From: Batrachochytrium dendrobatidis JAM81
Lineage: Eukaryota; Chytridiomycota; Chytridiomycetes; Rhizophydiales
Assembly: GCF_000203795.2 (NCBI RefSeq)
Contig: NW_006281104.1
Location: 495,993-559,992, forward strand
Length of the DNA: 64,000 bases
Reading direction: 5' to 3'
Made by a program: the position numbers and the translations under genes. Positions 20,621 to 30,966 of this stretch are shown one piece after another. The notes beneath the pieces were generated by a model. The model saw only the letters and a program-made list of their open reading frames with translations. It was not told the DNA's origin and made no database searches. Within the stretch, counting starts at the first letter, position 1, and every line of letters starts with the position of its first letter.

Positions 20621-23600
20621 TTATTCAAGAATACCAAACTTTTTCATCTTGCGCTGGAACCCAGCATACCCATTCATTGCCATCCAAACAACAAACACTG
20701 AAATCACGGCAGCTAACCCTTCAATCATGGTACCCATAGCACGAACGACAAGCACTTGTGCTTGTGTGTCCCAAGCGTTCAAGATATCCAACTTGTTTCC
20801 AGTACCACTTACAGTAGAAGCCGATACCATCAGTCCGAAAATTTCACCCAATAGTAAAACACCCGCAATCACTCCAAACCGTACTGTCAATGCAAATGAA
20901 AGCTCGCGAAGTAATCGAGATTCACCTCCTCTGAGACAGGGACGCTTCCATAAAACAAATAGTGCAGGTGCCAAACTACCTAGAATGAGATTGGGTCCAT
21001 ACACTCGAGCAATCATCACAGCTGTTGAAGCTGCCATTTCAAGATAAAGCGCCATGGATGTTTTTACTGAAGTTGAACGAGCTATTTTTACACCACCAAA
21101 ACCAAGCGAGGCATCAGAAGGAAGTTGACGGGAGAGTAACTCGTATGAGGAATGTTGTGCTGAAGCAATTGCCACGTATCGGATAAGCAGTGTAAGGATA
21201 CCCATAAATGCTGTGGTTAGATATGGATCTGCAAAGACTGCGCGAAGACTACGACTCACGTCTTGAGCATCAGAAGAGTCGGATACAACAGATGTTCGAG
21301 GACTATTAGAGTTTACACTGGACCTGGGTGAAGCGGGTGTGCCGCCGATGGCTGGTTTAAATGGACCACGACTCGATCTAGATGCTGATTTACCTTGTTT
21401 CGAGCTGCTACTAAATTTGAAGAGTGTGCACCATGAAGCAGCCTCGGCCTTGTCGCGCCAAAAATGATACATTTCAAGCAATGCACAGATCTGTAAAATG
21501 GATACGGTCAACGCAGCACTGCCGACAGAAACTTGCAAATAATTGAGAGCCATATAGACTGACAAAAAGAAAGAGAAATAGCTGGAACCAATACCGTTGG
21601 CAATGCCGCGGAAAAAGATGGTTTTTCCTGAAGTCTTTTCGGTTTTGGCTTCTTCGGGAGAAAACACTTGGCTTCTCTTGGTAGCATTATTGTCAGTTAC
21701 TTCCATACCAATAGTGCTGGGATCTGTTCCCCACACGTACATACTCGTAACACTAGTTGACATGAATCCGAGTTTACAGGTCCAATACTGCACAAAATTG
21801 AGGGTATCGCTGATTTTGAGAGTCATTACACCAGGGAAAATATGCAAGGTTTCAAGCATCCAGTAAAAGGCAGAAACAAAAAGACCAAATGGAACCAGTA
21901 CACCACTGATGACAGCACCACTAGAGTGCAGATTGTCAGAGCTGTACATAGTGCGACGAACAACATAAGTGAAAACAAACGCAAGTACAAAATTGATGGC
22001 AGCAACAGCTGCGGGGATAACCATGGTGGAGATTTGATGGCTGGGATTGCTAAATAGCGGAGATGTTTCGAAATCAAATACCAGACCGATACGCAATAGC
22101 ACAATGAAAAGAAGTGTTGTTTTGACTAGCGAATCGCGGTGCTCAGTATTAGATACAAAAAATGCATTTATAAACAGTAGCAGTGCAAACACCTGCAATC
22201 CATATAACACGACGTCACGCTCAGTTAAACCTAAACCAAGATTGTGGGCGAATGGAGATGCAAAAAGTAGTGCAAGAGTTACACCTGCAAGCAGACCGTT
22301 GAATGAAAATATGCCAAATGGTAAGCTAGGTGCGCCTGCTATGGGCACGGCAGACAGAGGGTTTGGGAAAATCAAATCTTTGATGCGCAGCAGTGAAACA
22401 ACAAGTATAAGCAGCATAGATCCACAAAAAATACCCTCGTGGTATGGATGAATGTTAATTGAGTAGGCAGGAATCAGCATGTCAATAGATTTAGTCAGAC
22501 CACCAAAGAATCCGCCAAGCGAGCCAATACTAACAGCCATAAGCACTACTTCGTCAGGGATTTTGGGATCATCATTGAAATAAACCACTGTTTGAATCAA
22601 AGCAAGAGTAGTTGCACCAATGATCACAATAAAGCCAAGAACAATCAGAACTGCCTTGATCTCAGTGTAAGTGGTTTGAACTAGTTTTGATAGGATTTTA
22701 GACATGCGATAGTCCATCTTGCAATCCTCATGCATAGCCTTAAAATGAACAGGATGATCGGCAGAGCGGTAGATTTGGGAAGTCGTTGCTCCAAGAGCCA
22801 GTACATCCTTGTAAGTCTCCTGTTTTTCATCAGAAAGCTTGCGTCTAGTCAACGTATTTAACTGCTCGGCATTGTGGCGAAGACTAACACGTAAAGATGT
22901 TAGTTTTTGGTAGTACTGTCCATTAGAGCCGTGAACTATCATCTCGGGAATAACGACGCCTTCGTTGGATACAGGAATAGGCAATCCAAACAAAACAGAA
23001 AGAGTTGGAGCAATGTCTTCCAAAGCAATCTGAGATGGGTTACTCTTGTCCTTGTACGATTGTGTGAGCTTTTTAATATTATTATCTTTGACTTGACGAT
23101 CAAAGCGGCCACTGTGAAGCAGCGCATATGATCCCTGAGGCGAGTGATGAATAACAACTGCAAGTGTTTGTTCATCAATCAGTGGAAGGGCAGTGTGCAA
23201 AAAACCATCTAGACCTGACTTTTGATCCAAATGTCTGAGCGTCAAATGCACGGCGAGCAACGAGAAAGTGGATGATCGCAAGCGATGCAATACACGCGGC
23301 GTAATATTAGTGGACTCGCAATCAAAAAATGCAGACGGAAATAGCGTTGACCAACCACCGTCACCATAACATTCGGGCACGTACGCAACACTGGGTTTGG
23401 GCTCATCTTCCTCTTCCTCATCAGAAGTAGGGATCACACTACGACGAGCAGTAAGACTATCAGCCATCTGGGCAACAACACTGTCATGTGGAAATGAGGG
23501 TACAACGATGCGCTGCAAAGATTCGATCATGCGGGCATGCACACCCGTCAATGCACTAACTACAGCATCACGGGAAGAGTGAATAGGTTGAGGCTCAATA

Positions 23601-24118
23601 TTGTATAGAAATCCATTGGAGTTGACCGAGGATTGAACAGAGGGAAGTTGATGAAAGGGCAGAACGCCAGATCCAGCAGATTGGGTCTTGGGCACTAAAG
23701 TATCACTATCAAACGTAACGATCAGCAGACGCTCAAACTGTTGATGAGTTAGACAGGGAAGGGCAGGCAATGAGGGTTTATTATTAGCAATCAGAGAAGC
23801 TGCTTTGGCAGCACATTCGGAAAGACTCATAGGAGCTGAATCTTGAACAGCAGTAGGCTTCGCTGATGCAGATAGATTACTACCATCAAATGGCAACATA
23901 TTCCCACCCACTGCAACCAAATACAGACCAACAGCCAACAGAACAACCATCCATAATAAACTCCATGCCAATACAATAAATCCTTGACGAGGCTCAACGA
24001 TAGGAGATAGATCGATACCAGTGCTTCTAGTATGTTCAGGTTTCTTTTCAACAGCAGCTTGAGCCTGCTGCTCTTTTTCAGCCTTGAGTGCTTTCCTGGA
24101 AGCAGGAGCTCTTAGCAT
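20621..24118 (-). CDS. GPI13/PIG-O-like protein with degenerate active site (putative pseudoenzyme)
   Basis: One uninterrupted frame of 1165 residues starting at ATG 24118. It has one N-terminal membrane segment, a lumenal domain of about 400 residues and many C-terminal transmembrane segments, the layout of GPI ethanolamine-phosphate transferase 3. Family landmarks are recognisable, for example APTLSVLFGLPIPVSNEGVV (compare VSMLMGVPIPFGNLGTVIPE in the true GPI13 at 25.5-29.3 kb). The catalytic motifs are lost. LIDALRFDF is LIVTFDSDTL here, PPTTTLQRL is unrecognisable, GVDHAGH is TLRHLDQ, and GDHGM..GDHGG is HHSPQGS. The metal-binding residues needed for transfer are therefore mostly missing. 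An insertion of Ser/Arg-rich cytoplasmic sequence lies at about residues 890-960. It probably acts in the ER membrane in a non-catalytic role, which is inference. The frame is intact, arguing against a pseudogene. Confidence 0.8.
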   Translation of the reverse strand: MLRAPASRKALKAEKEQQAQAAVEKKPEHTRSTGIDLSPIVEPRQGFIVLAWSLLWMVVLLAVGLYLVAVGGNMLPFDGSNLSASAKPTAVQDSAPMSLSECAAKAASLIANNKPSLPALPCLTHQQFERLLIVTFDSDTLVPKTQSAGSGVLPFHQLPSVQSSVNSNGFLYNIEPQPIHSSRDAVVSALTGVHARMIESLQRIVVPSFPHDSVVAQMADSLTARRSVIPTSDEEEEDEPKPSVAYVPECYGDGGWSTLFPSAFFDCESTNITPRVLHRLRSSTFSLLAVHLTLRHLDQKSGLDGFLHTALPLIDEQTLAVVIHHSPQGSYALLHSGRFDRQVKDNNIKKLTQSYKDKSNPSQIALEDIAPTLSVLFGLPIPVSNEGVVIPEMIVHGSNGQYYQKLTSLRVSLRHNAEQLNTLTRRKLSDEKQETYKDVLALGATTSQIYRSADHPVHFKAMHEDCKMDYRMSKILSKLVQTTYTEIKAVLIVLGFIVIIGATTLALIQTVVYFNDDPKIPDEVVLMAVSIGSLGGFFGGLTKSIDMLIPAYSINIHPYHEGIFCGSMLLILVVSLLRIKDLIFPNPLSAVPIAGAPSLPFGIFSFNGLLAGVTLALLFASPFAHNLGLGLTERDVVLYGLQVFALLLFINAFFVSNTEHRDSLVKTTLLFIVLLRIGLVFDFETSPLFSNPSHQISTMVIPAAVAAINFVLAFVFTYVVRRTMYSSDNLHSSGAVISGVLVPFGLFVSAFYWMLETLHIFPGVMTLKISDTLNFVQYWTCKLGFMSTSVTSMYVWGTDPSTIGMEVTDNNATKRSQVFSPEEAKTEKTSGKTIFFRGIANGIGSSYFSFFLSVYMALNYLQVSVGSAALTVSILQICALLEMYHFWRDKAEAASWCTLFKFSSSSKQGKSASRSSRGPFKPAIGGTPASPRSSVNSNSPRTSVVSDSSDAQDVSRSLRAVFADPYLTTAFMGILTLLIRYVAIASAQHSSYELLSRQLPSDASLGFGGVKIARSTSVKTSMALYLEMAASTAVMIARVYGPNLILGSLAPALFVLWKRPCLRGGESRLLRELSFALTVRFGVIAGVLLLGEIFGLMVSASTVSGTGNKLDILNAWDTQAQVLVVRAMGTMIEGLAAVISVFVVWMAMNGYAGFQRKMKKFGILE

Positions 24119-24484
24119 TGAATTCAGTCAAACGTAACACCAAGTAAACTTCAAAAGTTGATTATAAATAGAAATATTCGTCCGCGTGGACCCGTTGAAT
24201 TCTTTAAACTGAATTCCACTCGAGAATTTACTCGACCAATTTGATGTGTTCTTGCTCACAGTAATTTAAAATAAAATCTGTCACATCAATGTAGTATATT
24301 GATGATATGATTCTTGGATTTGAACATCATGATCATCATTTGATTGAATATCGACATGAATGGAGTGTCAATGCTACAACTTGAATCGTATTCAATTACT
24401 AATTCAAACATACCTTCAATAACACGTGACTCGATTTCACACTTGACCAAATATTCGTTGTTTTTACATTCACCATCAAAGATT
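24119..24484. promoter_or_regulatory. Divergent intergenic region between the GPI13-like gene and uS3m
   Basis: 366 bases separate two divergently transcribed starts (24118 leftward, 24485 rightward), so it must hold both 5' regions. No specific site was recognised. Confidence 0.5.
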
Positions 24485-25127
24485 ATGAGTCTGGGCAAAG
24501 GAACGAGCTATACAGAGTTTCTGAAAACCATTTCCAAAATGGCTTACAAGGTATCTACTCATTCATGCATGTTTTCGAGTCTTGATTCGTACTGATCTTG
24601 TCATGTTAAACTCTCAACTTACATTACATCAACCATGTCCAATCTCATCCAAGGGACCTGCACCACACAAACTGCACAACACTCACTTGCAAGTAATGTC
24701 TCCATTTCACAAGAAACCACTTGGTGCAGTTGATCCATTCTTGAATCCAATCGCAATAAAATCTGCTAAATTTGCAGAATCCGTTAAATCTATTAGTCAA
24801 TCTGACACTGCTGCACACCCATCCGCAAGCTCAGATTCTAAACAAGTCACAGATATTCCATTCCCAAACGTACTTACCCGTCATATGATTCAACCTATCA
24901 CAGCTCTAGCTCAAGGCACACCGATTGGCAAGATTATTGGTTTCAAAATCACTTCCAAGGGCAGAAAGGGTCCGCGATCGGTCAAACAATCTGTCGATTA
25001 TGGCAAACTTGAAGCTGGTTCCATTGCAAATGTCGGTGGTGTGTATGTGGATTATGGTAAATCATTTTATGTGGACAAGAAGGGATCAACTGGAATCAAG
25101 GTTTGGATCACCTATGGTTCAAATTAG
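24485..25127 (+). CDS. Mitochondrial small-subunit ribosomal protein uS3m, nuclear encoded
   Basis: Two exons, 24485-24550 and 24654-25127, joined in phase 0, give about 179 residues. Exon 1 encodes MSLGKGTSYTEFLKTISKMA; exon 2 continues GPAPHKLHNTHLQVMSPFHK. The C-terminal third (ALAQGTPIGKIIGFKITSKG, then RKGPRSVKQSV, then GSTGIKVWITYGSN) matches the C-terminal domain of bacterial S3 (G..V...GR.GG......, ending GVIGVKVWI). The N-terminal KH-type domain of bacterial S3 is not evident, as in many mitochondrial S3 proteins. It should act at the mRNA entry site of the mitoribosome. In many fungi uS3m (Rps3/Var1) is encoded in mtDNA, so a nuclear copy is notable. The identification rests on this C-terminal match. 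Confidence 0.65.
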
Positions 25128-25539
25128 GAACGTATCTCAATAATTGGATCTAGGAGGCAATACATACGTCATTATACAACAATAAATGGATTTGGAGTCC
25201 ATGGACTTGGTTTGCTTAAAACAGTCAGACTAAATCATCTATCTTACTAGACAAATGCATATATACCCAAGTGTCTGTATTGAAAAATTTGATATGCTCC
25301 TTAGTGTGTTGCTTTATTTCTAGTGCACTAGAGAAATACCATTCTCCAAACAGTCGACATTTTGAGACTCGATGAAAAACGTACCAAATTGTTACCTTGA
25401 CATATTGTCATGTCACACTTGATTCACTCAAAACTCTATTATATATTTGACTCGGTTTATTCTTTGATCTTAGTCTGGTTGGCATCCATCTCAACTCAAT
25501 CGCGATATACGTAAAATGGGTAGTTTAAACTTCATGTCA
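25128..25539. other. Convergent 3' gap between uS3m and GPI13
   Basis: 412 AT-rich bases with no gene or clear repeat; the 3' ends of both flanking genes lie here. Confidence 0.5.
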
Positions 25540-28500
25540 CTAATTTATTAGTCCTATATATGAAATATAAATCAATCCTAAAATACCCATCACACATGCA
25601 CCAACATGGCTCATAGAAAAAAATATAAATTTGGGTCCCCACACTCGCCACGCCTGAGAATGCTTCTGGAACCATCCAGCAAATGCCGTTGCACTTGCCA
25701 ACTCGAGAGCTGACATGACTCCAAAATAAACCACGGTTACAAATACAAGCTGAAATGCTATTCGCTTCAAAGTAAACTGTCGTTTTTCAAGTGACGCATC
25801 CTTGGTATGCTGTCCTAACAAAACAAATAATGGAACAGAGGCTGCAGACAAAATAGACCCACCAAACGTGTTTAGCCCAATGAAAAAAGGAGATAAAATC
25901 CAATTCACTTTTGAAAGACCAACAAATCCTACTTCGTATTGTATCGTTGGTAGAGCGTTTTGATGACCGGTAGAAAAAAACAGCTTCTGGCTCCATAAAA
26001 GTAACATCACCATATGCAAAAGATATAGTCCATAGAAATTGTGGTTTGGCACCATTTCTTTATCACAATCAACCATAGTTTGATGCGTTTGAATCGATTT
26101 GTCAAAGACATCCGCGTCGAGTTTAGGTTTTACCGGCGCACGCTTGAGCTGAACTTGTTCAGCATAGCGCCAAACTGCAGTAGTGTCTGCCAAACATAGA
26201 ATTTGTACAAACCCAAGTCCAAAAACTACTCCACCCATTGGTTTTTGAAAGAATCCAAGGTGGACGTATACAAAGGCAGCAAAGCACAGATATAATTGTC
26301 CTGATGCATTGGTGAGTGACTGCTGTGTTGGTTGATCGCGATTGACAGCATTTTCTGATGCAGTGTTTGTAAAATCACCTTTTGACAAAGTAGGAGCATG
26401 AAAAGATCTAGATGTAATCCATGGCCAAATACAAATGTACCATAGCGATAGAGGAATTGTACACCAAAAAGCACCGGCTATATAATATTTAACCGATTGC
26501 ATTGCAGGATGTATGAATGAATTGTGTGCTTCAATTGTATCAAAAAGCCAGTAAATATAGGACAATGCTACACTAATAGGAAATATATACGTTGAAAAAA
26601 CAGTCACGCTACAGTATATACTATCCGCTGCAAGACCAGTAGATGAACCATTGACAGCGGCGCGTTCTCGCTCAAGTATGTATTGAAATACCCAGATTAC
26701 TGCAATAACTACACCAAAAAGTATGATTGGTGTATGATAAGCAGTGATGGATGATGTAGAAGATGCATTGAATGTAGGGACACAGAATGGACCTTGGTCT
26801 GGCCGACATATGGTAGATCCATGAATAGCTCTTATAAGCACAAATCCTACAAAGGATCGAATAACAAGCAGGCGTCTGGTGGAACAGTCAATTTTTTGAG
26901 ATACTAGTATCCATAGTGTACTTGTGATTGAGTAAAACTGCAGAAAATGAAGCAAAACATGGTCCTCAAAAATGGTAAAGCTATCAGATCCAGCACACCC
27001 AGCATACATAATACATAATACTATTGCGACTATACCAGGTACAAGTTGATTAGACAAGATACCACTATTGCTATGCAAACCAAGTTTGGAAAATTGTTTC
27101 TTGCTCGAGTCTGCTAAAGCAACTGTTTGGGATACTGGCAGATGATATATTTGCCAAGCCAACGAAACAATCAGTCCAATCATTCCAAAAAACAAAATCT
27201 CATGGCCACGATGAATAATTAAAGTCATTGGATCTTCTTCTGGATGCGTTGCAGCTCGAATAAAACTACCAAAACCAATCAGCCCAAAAACAATAAAACT
27301 TCCAAATAGTTTTCCAAGCTTAATGGCCACAAATACATCTCCGCTAAAATTACATCCAATCAATTGAGCCACAAGAGCGCAGGTTGTTAAAATGCTCATC
27401 AAAATGATAACCACGCCCATAATCATCAATACCGATTCAAACCGGGACCAGATCTTTCGTGCAATAATCAAGGTAGAACGTGTATACTTGGTATATGCCA
27501 CATAACATGCAATCAAGTTCTGCTGATATTCTTTCGGATTTTTAGACATGTCTTGAAAGGTAGAAAGATCTGAAAATAGAGATTCGGCTTTGGTAAACAT
27601 ATGCAAGGTGTCAGCAAATGAAGTCTGTGCGTCCTTGCGCCTTTCTCCATACGCTGCAATATATGCATGGATCTGTTGAGCATTGGCACGCATGACTGCC
27701 AATAAATGTTCTAGTGGTTGGATTTTGTATTCTGAATGTTGTGATGCCGATTCTTGAGCTGCTGATGCATTTCCCTTGTCCGATCCAACAAGCCCATTCC
27801 ACCAAGATCGGGTATTCCTCATCTGTGTTGATAAAAATGAATCGCTGCTATCCTGATCAGTCAGATAGTCGCCACTCCAGAAAAATACTTCTGGGATAAC
27901 AGTTCCAAGGTTTCCAAATGGAATAGGAACACCCATAAGCATAGAAACAGTCGAGACAAAATCGATTTGGGAAATACATCGGTGTCCCTGCCAATAGCCA
28001 AATGGATGACTGCCTTCCAACCCTGCTTGATCGACTTGAGAAATCGCATCATAGAGTACACGGTATGGCTCAGTATTCACGGTTTTGTCATCACTAGAAC
28101 TTGTATCGCCACCGTCTGCATCCATTAATGGGACTTTGCTGTATAAAAACATAGCTGCATCAAGTTCGTTATCACTGTCACCACCGTGATCACCCTTGTT
28201 GTCCATTCCGTGGTCGCCCATGACAATAACAAGCGTGTTTTCATCTACAATATCGATTACACGCTGGAGCATTTGATCCATTTCTACAAGCTTGTCGCCC
28301 ATGGCTGGATGACCAGGACCATACCGATGCCCAGCATGGTCAACACCAAGAAAATGTGCAATCAAAAGCCCCCAAGATGTCCATTTATCGTGATCATCTG
28401 ATTTCCAATCTTGAGCCTTGGATTTGGAATTGGAATTAGCTTTCATTGTAGCATCTAAAATAGGAAACAGATGCCGTTTAACAGCCAGATCTACAGTGTG

Positions 28501-29349
28501 TAGATCCCATACATCGAATGACGGATACGAAAAGGTTTCGTTCAGCATGTTTGGAAACAAACCCTCCCAAGTATCGTCACCCATAGTCATCACAGTCTTA
28601 TTCAGTATTCCTTGAGCGGCATACGCTTGCAAATGGCGAATAAAGTTGTCCTCCTTGATAGCAGTGCTGGCAAAATTACTTCCAGCATCCACGAGAGTGG
28701 GTAACGCACCTGTCATGAGTGCCATGAGTCGTTGCAATGTCGTGGTGGGCGGATCAGCCAAACCACGAAACAGCAGTGCATGTGTAGGTTGTGTCTTGAG
28801 TAAATGATGAATAGTTGGCATCTTGTTGATATAATGTGGAGTTTCTGATGGTTTGAGAGATTCATCGTAAGCGATAAAGTCGAACCGTAAAGCATCGATG
28901 AGGATCAACAATGCTCGTTCGTATCTGGGTTTAGGCCAGCATGACTCGAGTTGCCGAGTAGAACGAAAGGCATCGTCATTGGTATGATCATTGCTAGAGG
29001 ATGGAGTTGAAGTGTTTGAACCAGATGTTGAATCTACTCTAGCAGTCCAGGGTGAATGAGATTGGCATGTACTTGTCTGCTCCAACTCCAGTCTAGTTAG
29101 CAAGTATCCCTCCTTGAACAAAAATAAACCAGCAGCATGAGTGCCTAACAACACTATCAACAGCACAACAAGCTGTCTAATCTGAGTTCCTGGCGTGGTT
29201 GCATCTTTGGAATTCAGTTGAGCTGAGCGTTGGAATGGCTCAGATGGATATCGAGTGTTGCTGTTGACATCTGGCACAGGCTTCCTGTTTTTTATTCCAT
29301 CGCCTTTATTATTATGACGATTGCCTGTCTTGATACTCGTGTCTGTCAT
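25540..29349 (-). CDS. GPI13: GPI ethanolamine phosphate transferase 3
   Basis: One frame of about 1269 residues from the ATG at 29349 (an upstream in-frame TTG was rejected). Order: cytoplasmic N-terminus, one membrane segment (VVLLIVLLGTHAAGLFLF), lumenal catalytic domain, then a long multi-pass region. Catalytic motifs of the alkaline-phosphatase-like fold are intact: LLILIDALRFDF near residue 148, PPTTTLQRLMALMTGALPT near 199 (nucleophilic Thr), MGDDTWEGLFP, HFLGVDHAGHRYGPGHP near 331, and MGDHGMDNKGDHGGDS near 378. These match PIG-O/Gpi13, which adds phosphoethanolamine to the third mannose of the GPI precursor in the ER. That group later links GPI to protein. Its degenerate relative lies 1.4 kb downstream on the same strand. 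The 3' end of UTP11 is 149 bases upstream. Confidence 0.95.
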   Translation of the reverse strand: MTDTSIKTGNRHNNKGDGIKNRKPVPDVNSNTRYPSEPFQRSAQLNSKDATTPGTQIRQLVVLLIVLLGTHAAGLFLFKEGYLLTRLELEQTSTCQSHSPWTARVDSTSGSNTSTPSSSNDHTNDDAFRSTRQLESCWPKPRYERALLILIDALRFDFIAYDESLKPSETPHYINKMPTIHHLLKTQPTHALLFRGLADPPTTTLQRLMALMTGALPTLVDAGSNFASTAIKEDNFIRHLQAYAAQGILNKTVMTMGDDTWEGLFPNMLNETFSYPSFDVWDLHTVDLAVKRHLFPILDATMKANSNSKSKAQDWKSDDHDKWTSWGLLIAHFLGVDHAGHRYGPGHPAMGDKLVEMDQMLQRVIDIVDENTLVIVMGDHGMDNKGDHGGDSDNELDAAMFLYSKVPLMDADGGDTSSSDDKTVNTEPYRVLYDAISQVDQAGLEGSHPFGYWQGHRCISQIDFVSTVSMLMGVPIPFGNLGTVIPEVFFWSGDYLTDQDSSDSFLSTQMRNTRSWWNGLVGSDKGNASAAQESASQHSEYKIQPLEHLLAVMRANAQQIHAYIAAYGERRKDAQTSFADTLHMFTKAESLFSDLSTFQDMSKNPKEYQQNLIACYVAYTKYTRSTLIIARKIWSRFESVLMIMGVVIILMSILTTCALVAQLIGCNFSGDVFVAIKLGKLFGSFIVFGLIGFGSFIRAATHPEEDPMTLIIHRGHEILFFGMIGLIVSLAWQIYHLPVSQTVALADSSKKQFSKLGLHSNSGILSNQLVPGIVAIVLCIMYAGCAGSDSFTIFEDHVLLHFLQFYSITSTLWILVSQKIDCSTRRLLVIRSFVGFVLIRAIHGSTICRPDQGPFCVPTFNASSTSSITAYHTPIILFGVVIAVIWVFQYILERERAAVNGSSTGLAADSIYCSVTVFSTYIFPISVALSYIYWLFDTIEAHNSFIHPAMQSVKYYIAGAFWCTIPLSLWYICIWPWITSRSFHAPTLSKGDFTNTASENAVNRDQPTQQSLTNASGQLYLCFAAFVYVHLGFFQKPMGGVVFGLGFVQILCLADTTAVWRYAEQVQLKRAPVKPKLDADVFDKSIQTHQTMVDCDKEMVPNHNFYGLYLLHMVMLLLWSQKLFFSTGHQNALPTIQYEVGFVGLSKVNWILSPFFIGLNTFGGSILSAASVPLFVLLGQHTKDASLEKRQFTLKRIAFQLVFVTVVYFGVMSALELASATAFAGWFQKHSQAWRVWGPKFIFFSMSHVGACVMGILGLIYISYIGLIN

Positions 29350-29497
29350 GCTAAACTCGAGTGTTTCTAAAACCTGGAAAAGCAAATCTCGGCTGGTAAA
29401 CTCAAATCTTCAGTTCATGTCTGCGCATTTCAATGCATTCCGTCGAGTGAACATGAAAGATTTAAAAACTTTATTTGAAAACATCAAACAATCCGCT

Positions 29498-30808
29498 TTA
29501 TTTTTGACGGCAAGACTTCCATTTGTATTTTGGTAATCCAAGACTGTCCACTCCAATCTTCTTGCGAGCTCCTTTGCCCTATTCAAATCGAATTGAAGGA
29601 TGTTAGATACTGTTTGAATACTATACTGTAAAGGTGTTTGAAAAAAATCACACTAGATAGTCAATCATCGCTTACCATGAGATTCTTTTGAAGTTGCAAT
29701 TCAAGTTGAACTTTGCGCAGGCTTTCCTCTCGTTGCATGCGAGTTGATAATTCTGCTGCTGCTGCATCCTTTTGCTTGGCAATATACTATAAATGTATGC
29801 AAATATATAGCCACAGTATTAGAACTAAAAACGCGGTTTGCTGTTGGTCTCGGGAAATAGTAATGAAATGATCATCTAAAGACTCAAGAAACATATTACA
29901 TACTGCTGCATCCTCGGGAGTTATTGATGGAATTTCCACTTTTTCTAAAGTAGATTTCCGAAGTCTATTGAAAGGCTTGTTGACTAATTCGGGCACGGTT
30001 TCAAAATAGCTTACTGAATCAAACGACTTTGCTATATACTCGATTTAAAACCATAATTAAGCAAATATATTCAATTGAAAATGATATCTTCCTACAAGGA
30101 AATTGCTACTGAAATACCTTGTGCTTTATCATCGACAAAGATAGTATGAGATGGACCAGATTTTCGCAGTTTTTTGGTTGGTTGCACAGGCTCTGGCTCG
30201 TCAAAGTCGCTCATGCTGTTTTTCTCATTATCTTCTGAATCTTCTTTATCAGATTCCTCCTTGTCTTCTTCAACAAAATGGATATCTTCTTGAAGTCTTT
30301 TGATTTTCTAATCAACATTATAATATGGATCGAGTATGAGCAACTAAACTCGATATAATTCAAGTGGTATTCACTAGCATATTGTAATGGTATACCTTGA
30401 GATTAATACTTCGCTGATAATTGATATAGTTTTGATCTTGAGTTTTCATAAGTGATTTGAGTTCATGATCAAACGTTTCGGTACGCTGCAATGTATGGAC
30501 ACCTTTCTATAATCCAAATGAATCGTCAACCCAAAAAAACATTAGCAAATCCAATGCATTCTCTACATCTCTGCAGCTAAAATACATACATTGGTTTTAG
30601 CATTGACCATGCCAAAATAGAATTCATCAGGGTTTCGAAATGTAGCTTTTTCTTTTAATATTTTGAGAGCTTTTTCTTTTTTATGAAAGTCCTTGGCTCG
30701 CTTGACATAATCCTTGTGTTTCTCAAGAAGACCAAGATTTGAACGAGCAGATGGCTGTGCTCTTTCTCTATGTGTGCGCCGTGGAGCTGCTTTCCGTATC
30801 GACGACAT
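29498..30808 (-). CDS. UTP11: U3 snoRNP-associated protein Utp11
   Basis: Six exons, first 30808 to about 30591. The N-terminus MSSIRKAAPRRTHRERAQPS, then LGLLEKHKDYVKRAKDFHKK and RNPDEFYFGMVNAKT, is diagnostic of Utp11. Next exons give KGVHTLQRTETFDHELKSLM and an acidic stretch (EEDKEESDKEDSEDNEKN). The last gives GKGARKKIGVDSLGLPKYKW and ends at TAA 29498-29500. Utp11 belongs to the small-subunit processome and is needed for early 18S rRNA cleavage in the nucleolus. Its start is 158 bases from the Gemin2 start on the other strand. Confidence 0.93.
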
Positions 30809-30966
30809 GATTGCAACTGTAGTTTTTCAGGTTGATTCAAGAAATATTTAATCAATTTAAAGATTTCTTGAATTGATTGAATTCAAGTTTCAATTATATC
30901 ACGTGTTGATGGGTTCACTTTTTAGATATTTCAGATTTCAAGTTGACCAGCAATCTGCAATTCCAG
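30809..30966. promoter_or_regulatory. Bidirectional promoter, UTP11/Gemin2
   Basis: 158 bases separate two divergent start codons (30808 leftward, 30967 rightward), so both transcripts must start within or very near it. AT-rich; no specific factor site was identified. Confidence 0.6.

Noticed and set aside
20621..24118. Call as an active GPI7 or MCD4 homolog
   Set aside because: All ethanolamine-phosphate transferases share the metal-site motifs, and these are missing here; remaining landmarks resemble GPI13.
20621..24118. Call as a pseudogene
   Set aside because: No stop or frameshift in 1165 codons and a normal start; loss is confined to catalytic motifs.
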